Source: Goodfellowiella coeruleoviolacea (GTDB lineage: Bacteria; Actinomycetota; Actinomycetes; Mycobacteriales; Pseudonocardiaceae). From it: a stretch of DNA of 64,000 nucleotides. The stretch covers positions 27,446 through 91,445 of the forward strand of contig NZ_JAMTCK010000005.1 in NCBI RefSeq assembly GCF_024171785.1, read 5' to 3'. The translations under genes were made by a program, and so were the position numbers. Positions 55,495 to 64,000 of the stretch are shown piece by piece. Position 1 is the stretch's first letter. Each line of letters begins with the position of its first letter. The notes beneath the pieces were generated by a model, which ran no database searches, had not been told where the DNA came from, and saw only the letters and a list, made by a program, of their open reading frames with translations.

Positions 55495-56715
55495 ATGGCC
55501 AAGATCAAGGTTCAGGGCACGGTCGTCGAACTCGACGGCGACGAGATGACCCGGATCATCTGGAAGTTCATCAAGGACAAGCTGATCCACCCGTACCTGG
55601 ACGTCAACCTGGACTACTACGACCTGGGCATCGAGCACCGGGACGCCACCGACGACCAGGTCACCGTGGACGCGGCCAACGCCATCAAGCAGCACGGCGT
55701 CGGCGTCAAGTGCGCCACCATCACGCCGGACGAGGCCCGGGTCGAGGAGTTCGGCCTGAAGAAGATGTGGCGCAGCCCGAACGGCACCATCCGCAACATC
55801 CTGGGCGGCGTGATCTTCCGCGAGCCCATCGTGATCTCGAACATCCCTCGGCTGGTGCCCGGCTGGACCAAGCCGATCGTGGTCGGCCGGCACGCGCACG
55901 GTGACCAGTACAAGGCCACCGACTTCAAGGTGCCCGGCCCCGGCACGCTGACCGTCACCTACACGCCGGAGGACGGCAGCGAGCCGATGCAGTTCGAGGT
56001 CGCCCAGTTCCCCGAGGGCGGCGGCGTGGCCATGGCCATGTACAACTACCGCAAGTCCATCGAGGACTTCGCCCGCGCTTCGTTCCGCTACGGCCTGGAG
56101 CGCAACTACCCGGTGTACATGTCCACCAAGAACACCATCCTCAAGGCCTACGACGGGATGTTCAAGGACGTCTTCGCCGAGATCTTCGAGAAGGAGTTCA
56201 AGGCCGACTTCGACGCCAAGGGCCTGACCTACGAGCACCGGCTGATCGACGACATGGTCGCGGCCTCGCTGAAGTGGGAGGGCGGCTACGTCTGGGCCTG
56301 CAAGAACTACGACGGTGACGTGCAGTCCGACACCGTGGCGCAGGGCTTCGGCTCGCTGGGCCTGATGACCTCGGTGCTGATGACCCCGGACGGCAAGGTC
56401 GAGGCCGAGGCCGCGCACGGCACGGTCACCCGGCACTACCGCCAGCACCAGCAGGGCAAGCCCACCTCGACCAACCCGATCGCGTCGATCTACGCCTGGA
56501 CCCGCGGTCTGGCCCACCGGGGCAGGCTGGACAGCACCCCCGAGGTGGTCGGCTTCGCCAACACCCTGGAGCAGGTCGTCATCGAGACCGTGGAGAGCGG
56601 CAAGATGACCAAGGACCTGGCGCTGCTGATCGGCAAGGACCAGCCGTGGCAGACCACCGAGGAGTTCCTGGCCACCCTGGACGAGAACCTGGCCAAGAAG
56701 ATCGCCTCCGCCTGA
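55495..56715 (+). CDS. icd: NADP-dependent isocitrate dehydrogenase
   Basis: Oxidative decarboxylation of isocitrate to 2-oxoglutarate in the TCA cycle. 406 residues of the homodimeric eukaryotic-like type (M. tuberculosis Icd1): [54 protein letters not shown] and the metal-binding [20 protein letters not shown] are intact. GAGAGGAG ribosome site 8 nt before the ATG. trpS and a YihY-family gene lie 2.6 kb downstream, as in mycobacteria. Confidence 0.97.
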   Translation: MAKIKVQGTVVELDGDEMTRIIWKFIKDKLIHPYLDVNLDYYDLGIEHRDATDDQVTVDAANAIKQHGVGVKCATITPDEARVEEFGLKKMWRSPNGTIRNILGGVIFREPIVISNIPRLVPGWTKPIVVGRHAHGDQYKATDFKVPGPGTLTVTYTPEDGSEPMQFEVAQFPEGGGVAMAMYNYRKSIEDFARASFRYGLERNYPVYMSTKNTILKAYDGMFKDVFAEIFEKEFKADFDAKGLTYEHRLIDDMVAASLKWEGGYVWACKNYDGDVQSDTVAQGFGSLGLMTSVLMTPDGKVEAEAAHGTVTRHYRQHQQGKPTSTNPIASIYAWTRGLAHRGRLDSTPEVVGFANTLEQVVIETVESGKMTKDLALLIGKDQPWQTTEEFLATLDENLAKKIASA

Positions 56716-56723
56716 TCCGGCGC

Positions 56724-56751
56724 GCTACCCGGTTGACCTCGACCGGGTAGC
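56724..56751 (+). terminator. icd terminator hairpin
   Basis: GCTACCCGGT (56724-56733) pairs perfectly with ACCGGGTAGC (56742-56751), 8-nt loop, 9 nt after the icd stop. A second hairpin, CGAACCCGG/CCGGGTTCG at 56768-56800, follows. Confidence 0.75.
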
Positions 56752-56878
56752 CGCGTCCGGCACGCACCGAACCCGGTCACGCGCATCGTGGCCGGGTTCG
56801 CTGTTCCCCGGGCCGGCCACCCGTCGGTCCGCTCACTCCGCTACCCCACCCGACCTGCGGTTATGGTTAGCTTCCCTG

Positions 56879-57703
56879 GTGTTCACCATCGCCACGGTCA
56901 ACGTCAACGGCCTGCGCGCCGCCGCCAAGAAGGGCTTTTCCGAGTGGCTGGCGGCCACCGACGCGGACGTGGTCTGCCTGCAGGAGACCAGGGCCGAGCC
57001 CGGTCAGCTGCCCGACCAGGTGCGCGAGCCGGACGGCTGGCACGCCGTGCACGTGCACTCCGAGGTCAAGGGCCGCAACGGGGTGTCCATCCTGTCCCGC
57101 ACCGCCCCGGACGGCATGCGGGTGGGCTTCGGCGAGGCCGAGTTCGACGGCAGCGGCCGGTACGTGGAGATCGACCTGCCCGGCCTGGTGGTGGCCAGCC
57201 TCTACCTGCCCAGCGGTGACGTGGACACGCCCCGCCAGGACGAGAAGGAGCGGTTCATGGCCGCGTTCCTGCCCTACCTGGTCGAGTTGCGCGACAAGGC
57301 CGCGGCCAGTGGCCGCGAGGTGGTGGTGTGCGGTGACTGGAACATCGCGCACCGCGAGGTGGACCTGAAGAACTGGCGCAACAACCAGAAGTCGGCCGGC
57401 TTCCTGCCGTCGGAGCGGGCCTGGCTGAGCCGGGTGTTCGACGAGGCCGGCTACGTGGACGTGGTGCGCCGCCTGCACCCGGACGGCCCCGGCCCCTACT
57501 CGTGGTGGTCCTACCGGGGCCGCGCCTTCGACAACGACACGGGTTGGCGCATCGACTACCACGTCACCACCCCGGGCCTGGCCGACCGGGCGCACACCGC
57601 CGTGGTGGAACGCGCCGCCAGCCACGCCGAACGCTGGTCCGACCACGCCCCGGTCACCGTCACCTACGACTGGCCGGCGGCCGGAGATCAGGCACAATCG
57701 TGA
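56879..57703 (+). CDS. xth: Exodeoxyribonuclease III
   Basis: AP endonuclease/3'-5' exonuclease for base-excision repair. 274 residues of the ExoIII/APE1 fold: ATVNVNGLRAAAKKGF, VVCLQETRAE (metal-binding Glu), VVVCGDWNIAHREVDLKNWR, RIDYHVTTPGL and WSDHAPVTVTY (catalytic His) are all present. GTG start at 56879 about 6 nt after TTAGCT, so probably leaderless. The following nucleotidyltransferase gene begins 16 nt downstream. Confidence 0.95.
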   Translation: MFTIATVNVNGLRAAAKKGFSEWLAATDADVVCLQETRAEPGQLPDQVREPDGWHAVHVHSEVKGRNGVSILSRTAPDGMRVGFGEAEFDGSGRYVEIDLPGLVVASLYLPSGDVDTPRQDEKERFMAAFLPYLVELRDKAAASGREVVVCGDWNIAHREVDLKNWRNNQKSAGFLPSERAWLSRVFDEAGYVDVVRRLHPDGPGPYSWWSYRGRAFDNDTGWRIDYHVTTPGLADRAHTAVVERAASHAERWSDHAPVTVTYDWPAAGDQAQS

Positions 57704-57718
57704 CCGGGAGGTGAGCCC

Positions 57719-58027
57719 GTGCACGAGATCATCGCGGCCAAGCTGCCGCAGGTGAGGGAGTTGTGCCGTGCCTTGGGCGTCCGCCGCCTCGATGTGTTCG
57801 GATCCGCGGTCGAGGGCTCGTTCGATGTCGCTTCCAGCGACGTGGATGTTCTCGTGGAGTTCGACGTCCAGCCGGGCTTCGACTACTTCGGCAGCTACTT
57901 CGGCTTGAAGGAAGGGCTGGAACGGATCTTCGAGCGGCCGGTGGACCTGGTGACCACCTCCAGCATCCGCAATCCCCACTTCCGCCGGCGCGTGCTGGAC
58001 ACCAGGGAACAGGTGTATGCGGCCTGA
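57719..58027 (+). CDS. MNT-domain nucleotidyltransferase (MntA-like antitoxin)
   Basis: 102 residues. LDVFGSAVEGSFDVASSDVD is the minimal nucleotidyltransferase signature GSx10DxD, and a third acidic residue follows in PVDLVTT. In the MNT-HepT type VII toxin-antitoxin system such proteins silence HepT by AMP transfer to a tyrosine. GGGAGGTGA ribosome site, GTG start. It overlaps the HepT-like frame by 11 nt, the usual pair arrangement. Confidence 0.9.
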   Translation: MHEIIAAKLPQVRELCRALGVRRLDVFGSAVEGSFDVASSDVDVLVEFDVQPGFDYFGSYFGLKEGLERIFERPVDLVTTSSIRNPHFRRRVLDTREQVYAA

Positions 58028-58362
58028 CCCGAGCACTTACCTGTGGGACGCATTGCGGGCCGCTGAGCTGATAAGTCGGTTCAGCGCGGGCAAATCGTTC
58101 ACGGACTACGAAGCGGACGCGATGTTGCGGTCGGCGGTTGAGCGGCAGTTCGAGATCATCGGCGAAGCCCTCAACCAACTTCGCAAGGTCGACGTCAAGC
58201 TCGCGTCTGCCGTTCCGGAAGTGAACCGAATTGTCGCTCCGCAACATCCTGATCCACGGATACGCGTCGGTTGACGATGCTCTGGTGTGGCAAACACTCA
58301 CCGACAAGCTGCCTGTTTTGACGCAGGTACTTCGACGGCTCCTCGACCAGGCGAACGAGTGA
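58017..58362 (+). pseudogene. HepT-like toxin, frameshifted before its catalytic motif
   Basis: The first frame (ATG 58017) gives a normal HepT start (LWDALRAAELISRFSAGKSF, ERQFEIIGEALNQL) and reads PEVNRIVA, then diverges. From 58240 another frame continues with RNILIHGYASVDDALVWQTL and ends at the TGA 58360-58362, a natural HepT C-terminus containing the RNase motif RX4HxY. Comparison with the expected A-L/F-R-N junction suggests loss of 2 nt in a CT dinucleotide run near 58237-58240. As written, the protein stops at 58274 without its active site. A sequencing error is possible. Confidence 0.82.
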
Positions 58363-58777
58363 GGTCCCGAGCAGGTCGTGCGCACCGACACCACGACCCA
58401 CTTCGTTCGCACCGCGGGCACGGGCGAATCGGACGGCGGCAACTGTTCCAGGATCTGGACACCCAGCACCGGTGTCCGGCGGTCGTGACAGGCGTGCGCG
58501 TACCGTGCGTCAGCGGGTTTGACCGACCTTCCCAGGTCGCTCACCAGCGCGGACACAGAACGTCACGGCGGCGCGATCAGGTGACGTCCGATGTCGCCCC
58601 CAGGCGTCAGGGCTTGATCGAACATCGATAGTCTGCGGCAGCGACGTCAGCCGCGTTGGGGCAAAACCCACCATCGGGTGTGCCGGATTGGGTAACTTCG
58701 CGGCCGGCACATGACCGCAGTTCCAGACCGATATCGACACCGATGCTCACCCGGGACTTGGTTCAGGAGGCCCAGCA
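58363..58777. other. Gene-free region before a small membrane protein
   Basis: 415 nt with no convincing gene. It holds an inverted repeat TGTGCCGG (58679-58686) / CCGGCACA (58704-58711) about 70 nt before the next start codon, possibly a leader hairpin. No known riboswitch consensus was recognised. Confidence 0.45.
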
Positions 58778-59125
58778 GTGCTCAGGCAGGTCGCGCGCAC
58801 CAGCGCTCACCTCGCTACTGCCGTAGGGATGACGTTGCTCCTCGTGTCGGCCGGTGCCGCCACGGCGTTAGCCGACAGCGACCTGGCGCAGGAGGCCGCG
58901 ACCGTGGAGAGCCGGATCTCCGGGAACCTGGCCGGGCCGGTGGGCCTGGTCGCGGTGCTGCTCGGGCTGGGCGGTCTGGTGCTCGGGCTGGTGCGCCACC
59001 GGCGCGCGGCCCAGGTCGAGGCGATGGCCGCCGCCGCGGCCGCCACGCCCGTGGCCGAGGCCGCGACCACCGTGGCCGAACAGCTGGCCGGCGACAGCGC
59101 GGCGCCCGCCACCCGGGCGGCCTGA
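58778..59125 (+). CDS. Small exported membrane protein
   Basis: 115 residues. Signal peptide (about 1-32, hydrophobic AVGMTLLLVSAGAATALA), a short external loop, one membrane helix (PVGLVAVLLGLGGLVLGLV, about 53-71), a basic RHRR turn and an Ala-rich cytoplasmic tail. GGAGG about 8 nt before the GTG. No recognised family; topology resembles that of the protein at 620. Confidence 0.65.
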   Translation: MLRQVARTSAHLATAVGMTLLLVSAGAATALADSDLAQEAATVESRISGNLAGPVGLVAVLLGLGGLVLGLVRHRRAAQVEAMAAAAAATPVAEAATTVAEQLAGDSAAPATRAA

Positions 59126-59259
59126 GCCTGGCCCCCATCCCCACTCGCACCGATCATCGGTACCGCCGCGGTCGTGACCTGCTCGGCCGCGCGCTCGCTC
59201 CGCTCCTCGGGCCGGACGGCCCTGCGGTGCTCACCCGCTGTCGCCTCGCGACCGGGTGA

Positions 59260-60393
<1,134 letters not shown>

Positions 60394-60454
60394 CCGCGGC
60401 GGTTTCCGCTCGGACCCGCCCCTGGTCGCGGTCGTCCTGGGACAATGTCCACTT

Positions 60455-61540
60455 GTGACGGCCACTGACCGGTCCAGTGTCGATCCGCCAGCCGACTCCT
60501 CGCTCGCGGGCAGAGTGGCCGCGCTGCGGCGTCGCAACCCCTGGCTGGACCACCTGTTCCGGGCGGCTGAGCGGTACAGCGAGCGGTACGGGGACCACTA
60601 CGCGGCGGCCATCACCTACTTCAGCCTGCTCTCGCTGGTGCCGCTGCTGATGGTGCTGTTCGCGGTCGCCGGGTCGGTGCTGGCCAGTCAGCCGGCCCTG
60701 CTCGCCCAGCTGCGCGACGAGATCAGCACGGCCGTGCCGGGCGCGCTCGGCGACGAGATCGGCCGGACCGTGAACGCCGCGCTGGAGTCCAGGGGCACGG
60801 TGGGGCTGCTCGGTCTGCTCGCCGCCGTCTACTCCGGACTCGGCTGGATGAGCAACCTGCGCGACGCGCTGACCGCCCAGTGGGGACACGCCAAGCAGCA
60901 GCTTCCCGTGCTGCGCAAGGCGGGCCGGGACCTGCTCGCCCTGGTCGGTCTCGGGTCGGCCCTGCTCGTCTCGTTCGGACTGACCGCGATCGGCACCGGT
61001 CTGGGCAGCCTGCTGCTGCGCTGGGCCGGTCTGGCCGACGCCGGGTGGGCGCCGGCGCTGCTGTGGGTCGCGGCCCTGGTGCTGTCGCTGGCGGCCAACT
61101 GGCTGGTGTTCCTGTGGGTGCTGGCCAAGCTGCCGAGGGAACCGGTGACCTGGCGCAGTGCCGCGCGCGGCGCGGTGGCCGCCTCGCTCGGCTTCGAGCT
61201 GCTCAAGCAGTTGGGCAACATCTACCTGCGCAGCGTGCTCGGCTCGCTGGCCGGCGCCACGTTCGGCCCGATCATCGGGGTGCTGGTGTTCGCCAACCTG
61301 GTGGCCCGGTTCCTGTTGTTCGTCACCGCGTGGACGGCGACCGCGCGGGAGAACGCCCGACTGGACCAGACCAGCGCCGCGCCGACCACCGTGCTGCGCC
61401 CGGTGGTCCAGGTGCGCACCGGGCCACGACCGAGCACGGCGCTCGGCCTGCTGGGGCTGGGTGCGCTCGCCGGGCTGGTGCTCGGCCGGGCCCGGGCCGC
61501 CGGGCGCGCCGGCCGCCGCCGCGGGCCCGGCGACCCGTAG
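60455..61540 (+). CDS. YihY/BrkB-family integral membrane protein
   Basis: 361 residues with six membrane helices. AAAITYFSLLSLVPLLMVLF, YSGLGWMSNLRDALTAQWG and FLLFVTAWTATARENA are conserved YihY motifs. Although once linked to ribonuclease BN and serum resistance, the family's function is unsettled. GTG 8 nt after GACAAT (60441-60446). The C-terminus is basic and Ala/Gly-rich. Confidence 0.92.
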   Translation: MTATDRSSVDPPADSSLAGRVAALRRRNPWLDHLFRAAERYSERYGDHYAAAITYFSLLSLVPLLMVLFAVAGSVLASQPALLAQLRDEISTAVPGALGDEIGRTVNAALESRGTVGLLGLLAAVYSGLGWMSNLRDALTAQWGHAKQQLPVLRKAGRDLLALVGLGSALLVSFGLTAIGTGLGSLLLRWAGLADAGWAPALLWVAALVLSLAANWLVFLWVLAKLPREPVTWRSAARGAVAASLGFELLKQLGNIYLRSVLGSLAGATFGPIIGVLVFANLVARFLLFVTAWTATARENARLDQTSAAPTTVLRPVVQVRTGPRPSTALGLLGLGALAGLVLGRARAAGRAGRRRGPGDP

Positions 61541-61835
61541 CGGTCGGCCGGTTCCGGGTTCGTCAGGCGAGTCAAGGGATTTCCCGGCAATTGGCCCTGG
61601 CGTTACGTCCACATGCGCGCAAGGCTGTTCACGTTTGTTCAGCCGGGAGTGGTACAAGCACTCGCGACTGGACCACGAGCGGTGCGCTCCGGTCGACTTC
61701 CGCCGGTGGCCCACTGCCGCACCCACACCACCGGCGGCAGCCCTGGCACACCCACGCCGAGCGGGGTGGCGTTGCCACCCCCAGCTGTCCGCCGGCGGAC
61801 AGTGCCCGCCCCGACCGAGAAGCAGAGGAGGCTTC

Positions 61836-62573
61836 GTGGACCCATTGGGCGCGAATCCGATGAAGGATGTCGACCCGGAGCAGTGGCTCCGCGACATCAC
61901 CGCGCGGATGTCCGATCTCCAGCAGAAGGCGGAAGAACTGCAGGCGAACTTCGCCACCGCCGGGGCGACGGTGTCGTCCAAGGACAATCACGTCACCGTG
62001 ACCATCGCGCCGACCGGGGCGCTGCAGAACCTGCGGCTCGGCCCCAACGCCACCACCACCATGAGCCCGCAGCAGCTCGCCGCGACCATCATGGAGACGG
62101 TGCACAAGGCCCAGCGCAGGGCCGCCGGCAACGTGGTGACCGCGTTCGAGCCACTGGGCGTCGGCACCCAGACCATGGACCTGGTCACCAGTTATCTGCC
62201 GCCCGAGCAGGACGAGGACCAGGAGCGCTGGGAACGGGACAACGACGCCTACGCCGTCGAGGACACCCCGGACCGGGCCGGGACACCACCCACGCCGCCG
62301 CAGCGCCCGTACGGCCATCCTGGAGCACCGCAGCACCCCTACGGCCAGCCGGCGCCGTACCAGCAGCCGTACCCGTACGGCGGCCAGCCTCCGGCGCCAC
62401 AGCCACCGCAGCACCCGTACGGCCAGCCGGGGGCCGTGCCGCCGCAGCCGGGCGCCACCGGCCCGGCACTGCCGCCGTTCCCGCCCGGTCGGCCACCCCA
62501 GCAGATCCGTCCCACCCGGCCGGCCCGGCCCCCGGTGGCGGACGACGAGGACGACGAGGACCTGCCGTGGTGA
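61836..62573 (+). CDS. YbaB/EbfC-family protein with Pro/Tyr/Gln-rich tail
   Basis: 245 residues from the GTG at 61836, preceded by GAGGAGG. The first 115 form a YbaB-type domain (LQQKAEELQANFATAGATVS then DNHVTVTIAPTGALQNLRLG). The tail has repeated HPYGQP/PYGG units and ends acidic DDEDDEDLPW. Similar in outline to the protein at 41479. Head of the second type VII-like module. Confidence 0.78.
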   Translation: MDPLGANPMKDVDPEQWLRDITARMSDLQQKAEELQANFATAGATVSSKDNHVTVTIAPTGALQNLRLGPNATTTMSPQQLAATIMETVHKAQRRAAGNVVTAFEPLGVGTQTMDLVTSYLPPEQDEDQERWERDNDAYAVEDTPDRAGTPPTPPQRPYGHPGAPQHPYGQPAPYQQPYPYGGQPPAPQPPQHPYGQPGAVPPQPGATGPALPPFPPGRPPQQIRPTRPARPPVADDEDDEDLPW

Positions 62574-62630
62574 GGCGGCGGGTCACCACCACACCCAGCG
62601 ACCACTTCCTGACGTGGGAGAAGGAGATCC

Positions 62631-62933
62631 ATGCCCGACGGTTTTGAGGTCACGCCAGAGGAGATCGAGAAGTTCGCGGAGAACCTGCAGGCGCTGTCCG
62701 AACACATGGAGCGGAGCAGCGAGGTGCTCAACGCGGTGCGCTTCGACCCGCTGGTGTTCGGCATCTTCGGCCAGTTCTTCCGCATCGGCGCGGAGATGCA
62801 CGTGAACAAGGCCAAGGACCAGCTGAAGAACAGCGCGGCGAAGATCGCCAGCGCGCGGGAACTCGCCCTGCAGACCGCCCAGACCTACCGCGACACGGAC
62901 CAGAGCAACGCCGACACGTTCAACAAGGGGTGA
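62631..62933 (+). CDS. EspC/WXG100-like small helical protein
   Basis: 100 residues. FEVTPEEIEKFAENLQALSE and ARELALQTAQTYRDTDQSNA are two long helices typical of the EspC/DUF2580 type. GAGAAGGAG ribosome site before the ATG. It stands 3 nt before the long WXG-type gene that follows and probably forms a complex with it. Confidence 0.78.
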   Translation: MPDGFEVTPEEIEKFAENLQALSEHMERSSEVLNAVRFDPLVFGIFGQFFRIGAEMHVNKAKDQLKNSAAKIASARELALQTAQTYRDTDQSNADTFNKG

Positions 62934-62936
62934 CCG

Positions 62937-64000
62937 GTGGCTGACACCGAGGAGAAGAAGCCCGAAGGCCCCAAGGTGTTCTCCTTCACACCTGGCTTCG
63001 GCGAGGGCACCGAGCTGGCGGACAAGTTCTCCGGCGCCGGGATCGCGGACACCGTCTACGGCCTGGTCAAATCCATTGGGGAACACAACACGGCCGGCAT
63101 GGCCGCCTACGGCGTCGGTCTGGCCTTCGACGTGGCCGGCATGCTGTTGAACCCGCTGGGCAGCCTGCTGGCCGCGGGTGTCGGGTGGCTGATCGACCAC
63201 CTGTTCTTCCTGCGTGAGCCGCTGGACCTGCTGATGGGTGATCCCAGCGCGGTCAAGCAGAACACCGACATGATCAAGGAGGACGCGGAGAAGTACAACG
63301 AGGTCGCCACGGCGCACACCGAGGCGCTCAAGGCCCTGGAGAAGTGGACCGGCAAGGCCGCCGAGGCGTTCAAGGCGAGCATGACCCAGCTCACCGACGA
63401 GATCCTGGCGATCGGTGAGGCGGTCAAGGGCGCCGCGCAGATGATGAACACCATGGGCGGCTGCGTGGCTGGTTTCCGGTCGCTCATCCGCGACATCATC
63501 GCCGCGCTCCTGGGCAACCTGATCGCTGGCGCGCTGATCGCGGCCGGGCTCGCGCCGATCACCCTCGGCGCGTCGATCGTGGCCTACGTCGGCGTCGCGG
63601 TGGCCTCGGCCGTGGCCACCATGGGCAAGATCGTGCCGATGTTGTCCAAGCTCAGCTCGATGCTGTCGGCCAACAAGACCGCGCTGGCCCAGCTCGACGA
63701 CATGGTGCACACCGTCGGCGTCAACCTGGGTCGGTTCGACAAGCCGGGCGGTGGTGGCGCCGCCGGCACCACCACCTCCAGCGCCGCCGGTGCCGGCGGC
63801 AAGATCCACACGCCACCGACCACGGGCAGCAACTCCGCCGGCACCTCAGCCTCGGGCGCGGGCAGCAGCGCCGCGGGCGCCGGCGGCAAGATCCACACGC
63901 CACCGACCACCGGCACCAACTCCGCCGGCACCACCACCTCCAGTGCCGGCACCAGCACCGCCGGCGCCGGCGGAAAGATCAACACCCCGCCCACCACCGG
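62937..64000 (+). CDS. Long WXG/LXG-like type VII-associated protein, C-terminus beyond window
   Basis: The reading frame is open for 354 codons to the right edge. The GTG at 62937 follows the upstream stop by 3 nt. About 45-85 is hydrophobic (YGVGLAFDVAGMLLNPLGSL), then a four-helix WXG100 core with WTGKAAEAFKASM (W137), a second hydrophobic stretch (LLGNLIAGALIAAGLAPITL, AYVGVAVASAVATMG) and a Gly/Ser/Thr-rich repeat region. Such proteins are exported by type VII systems and often carry C-terminal effector domains, which here would lie outside the window. Confidence 0.8.
   Translation, partial: MADTEEKKPEGPKVFSFTPGFGEGTELADKFSGAGIADTVYGLVKSIGEHNTAGMAAYGVGLAFDVAGMLLNPLGSLLAAGVGWLIDHLFFLREPLDLLMGDPSAVKQNTDMIKEDAEKYNEVATAHTEALKALEKWTGKAAEAFKASMTQLTDEILAIGEAVKGAAQMMNTMGGCVAGFRSLIRDIIAALLGNLIAGALIAAGLAPITLGASIVAYVGVAVASAVATMGKIVPMLSKLSSMLSANKTALAQLDDMVHTVGVNLGRFDKPGGGGAAGTTTSSAAGAGGKIHTPPTTGSNSAGTSASGAGSSAAGAGGKIHTPPTTGTNSAGTTTSSAGTSTAGAGGKINTPPTT
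63756..64000 (+). repeat. 87-bp (29-residue) coding tandem repeats
   Basis: The segment AGAGGKIHTPPTTG recurs with its lysine codon at 63801, 63888 and 63975, exactly 87 nt apart. Units are separated by Ser/Thr/Ala/Gly-rich spacers. The array continues past the window edge. Confidence 0.88.

Noticed and set aside
58620..58640. Possible SOS (LexA) box around TCGAACATCGATAG
   Set aside because: Only one half matches the actinobacterial GAAC-N4-GTTC form.
58590..58777. Possible riboswitch (for example ydaO-like) upstream of the small exported protein
   Set aside because: An inverted repeat is visible, but no consensus of any known riboswitch class could be matched.

Overview
The window is high-GC DNA from an actinomycete. 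GTG starts and 4-nt ATGA/GTGA gene overlaps are frequent, and many genes begin within about 7 nt of a -10 box. F420-dependent luciferase-like oxidoreductases, DUF397/XRE pairs, DUF1707 and ESX/EspC-type small proteins, and TTGTCCACA-type DnaA boxes also occur. The mix resembles Pseudonocardiaceae (inference; the genus cannot be told from this window). Part of the order (M20 amidohydrolase, purine nucleoside phosphorylase, phosphomutase, upp, a conserved acidic protein, add, and later icd, trpS and a YihY/BrkB protein) recalls the M. tuberculosis Rv3305c-Rv3313c and Rv3335c-Rv3339c neighbourhoods, here expanded by many accessory insertions.

Layout. 1-6 kb: start of an M20 amidohydrolase with a long structured leader, a small secreted/membrane protein, and a xylose locus (xylA, ROK regulator, xylB) with a tautomerase. 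6-12.5 kb: an F420-type oxidoreductase, an intergenic repeat cluster, and the methylmalonyl-CoA mutase operon mutA-mutB-meaB. 12.7-17.3 kb: a membrane Ser/Thr kinase, purine nucleoside phosphorylase and a phosphosugar mutase. 17.3-25.7 kb: small hypotheticals, a MerR regulator driving two duplicated aldo-keto reductases, a Doc-like/RHH toxin-antitoxin pair, TetR, upp, SnoaL-like/HxlR and Gfo/Idh genes.

25.8-31 kb is the most striking region. A small EACC1-type protein diverges from two tandem membrane proteins, each with a caspase-like protease domain, two membrane segments and WD40 repeats. This looks like a bacterial conflict or programmed-death module. It is followed by a DUF1707 protein, then deoC with two aldehyde dehydrogenase-family genes (31-35 kb), an XRE/DUF397 pair, a SMI1/KNR4 protein and a conserved acidic protein.

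39.3-42 kb and 61.8-64 kb (cut by the window end) are two similar modules of EspC/WXG100-like and YbaB/EbfC-like proteins; one carries an NlpC/P60 hydrolase and the other a long repeat-bearing WXG-type protein. Between them lie LysR/F420 oxidoreductase, TetR with an ABC exporter, add, a coiled-coil protein, TetR/epimerase, an orphan Phd-like antitoxin, icd, xth, an MNT/HepT pair whose HepT is frameshifted, trpS and a YihY-family protein.

Nucleoside catabolism links several genes: add and the phosphorylase release (deoxy)ribose-1-phosphate, the mutase makes the 5-phosphate, DeoC cleaves deoxyribose-5-phosphate to acetaldehyde, and the adjacent aldehyde dehydrogenases could oxidise it. No tRNA, rRNA, CRISPR array or complete insertion sequence was seen.
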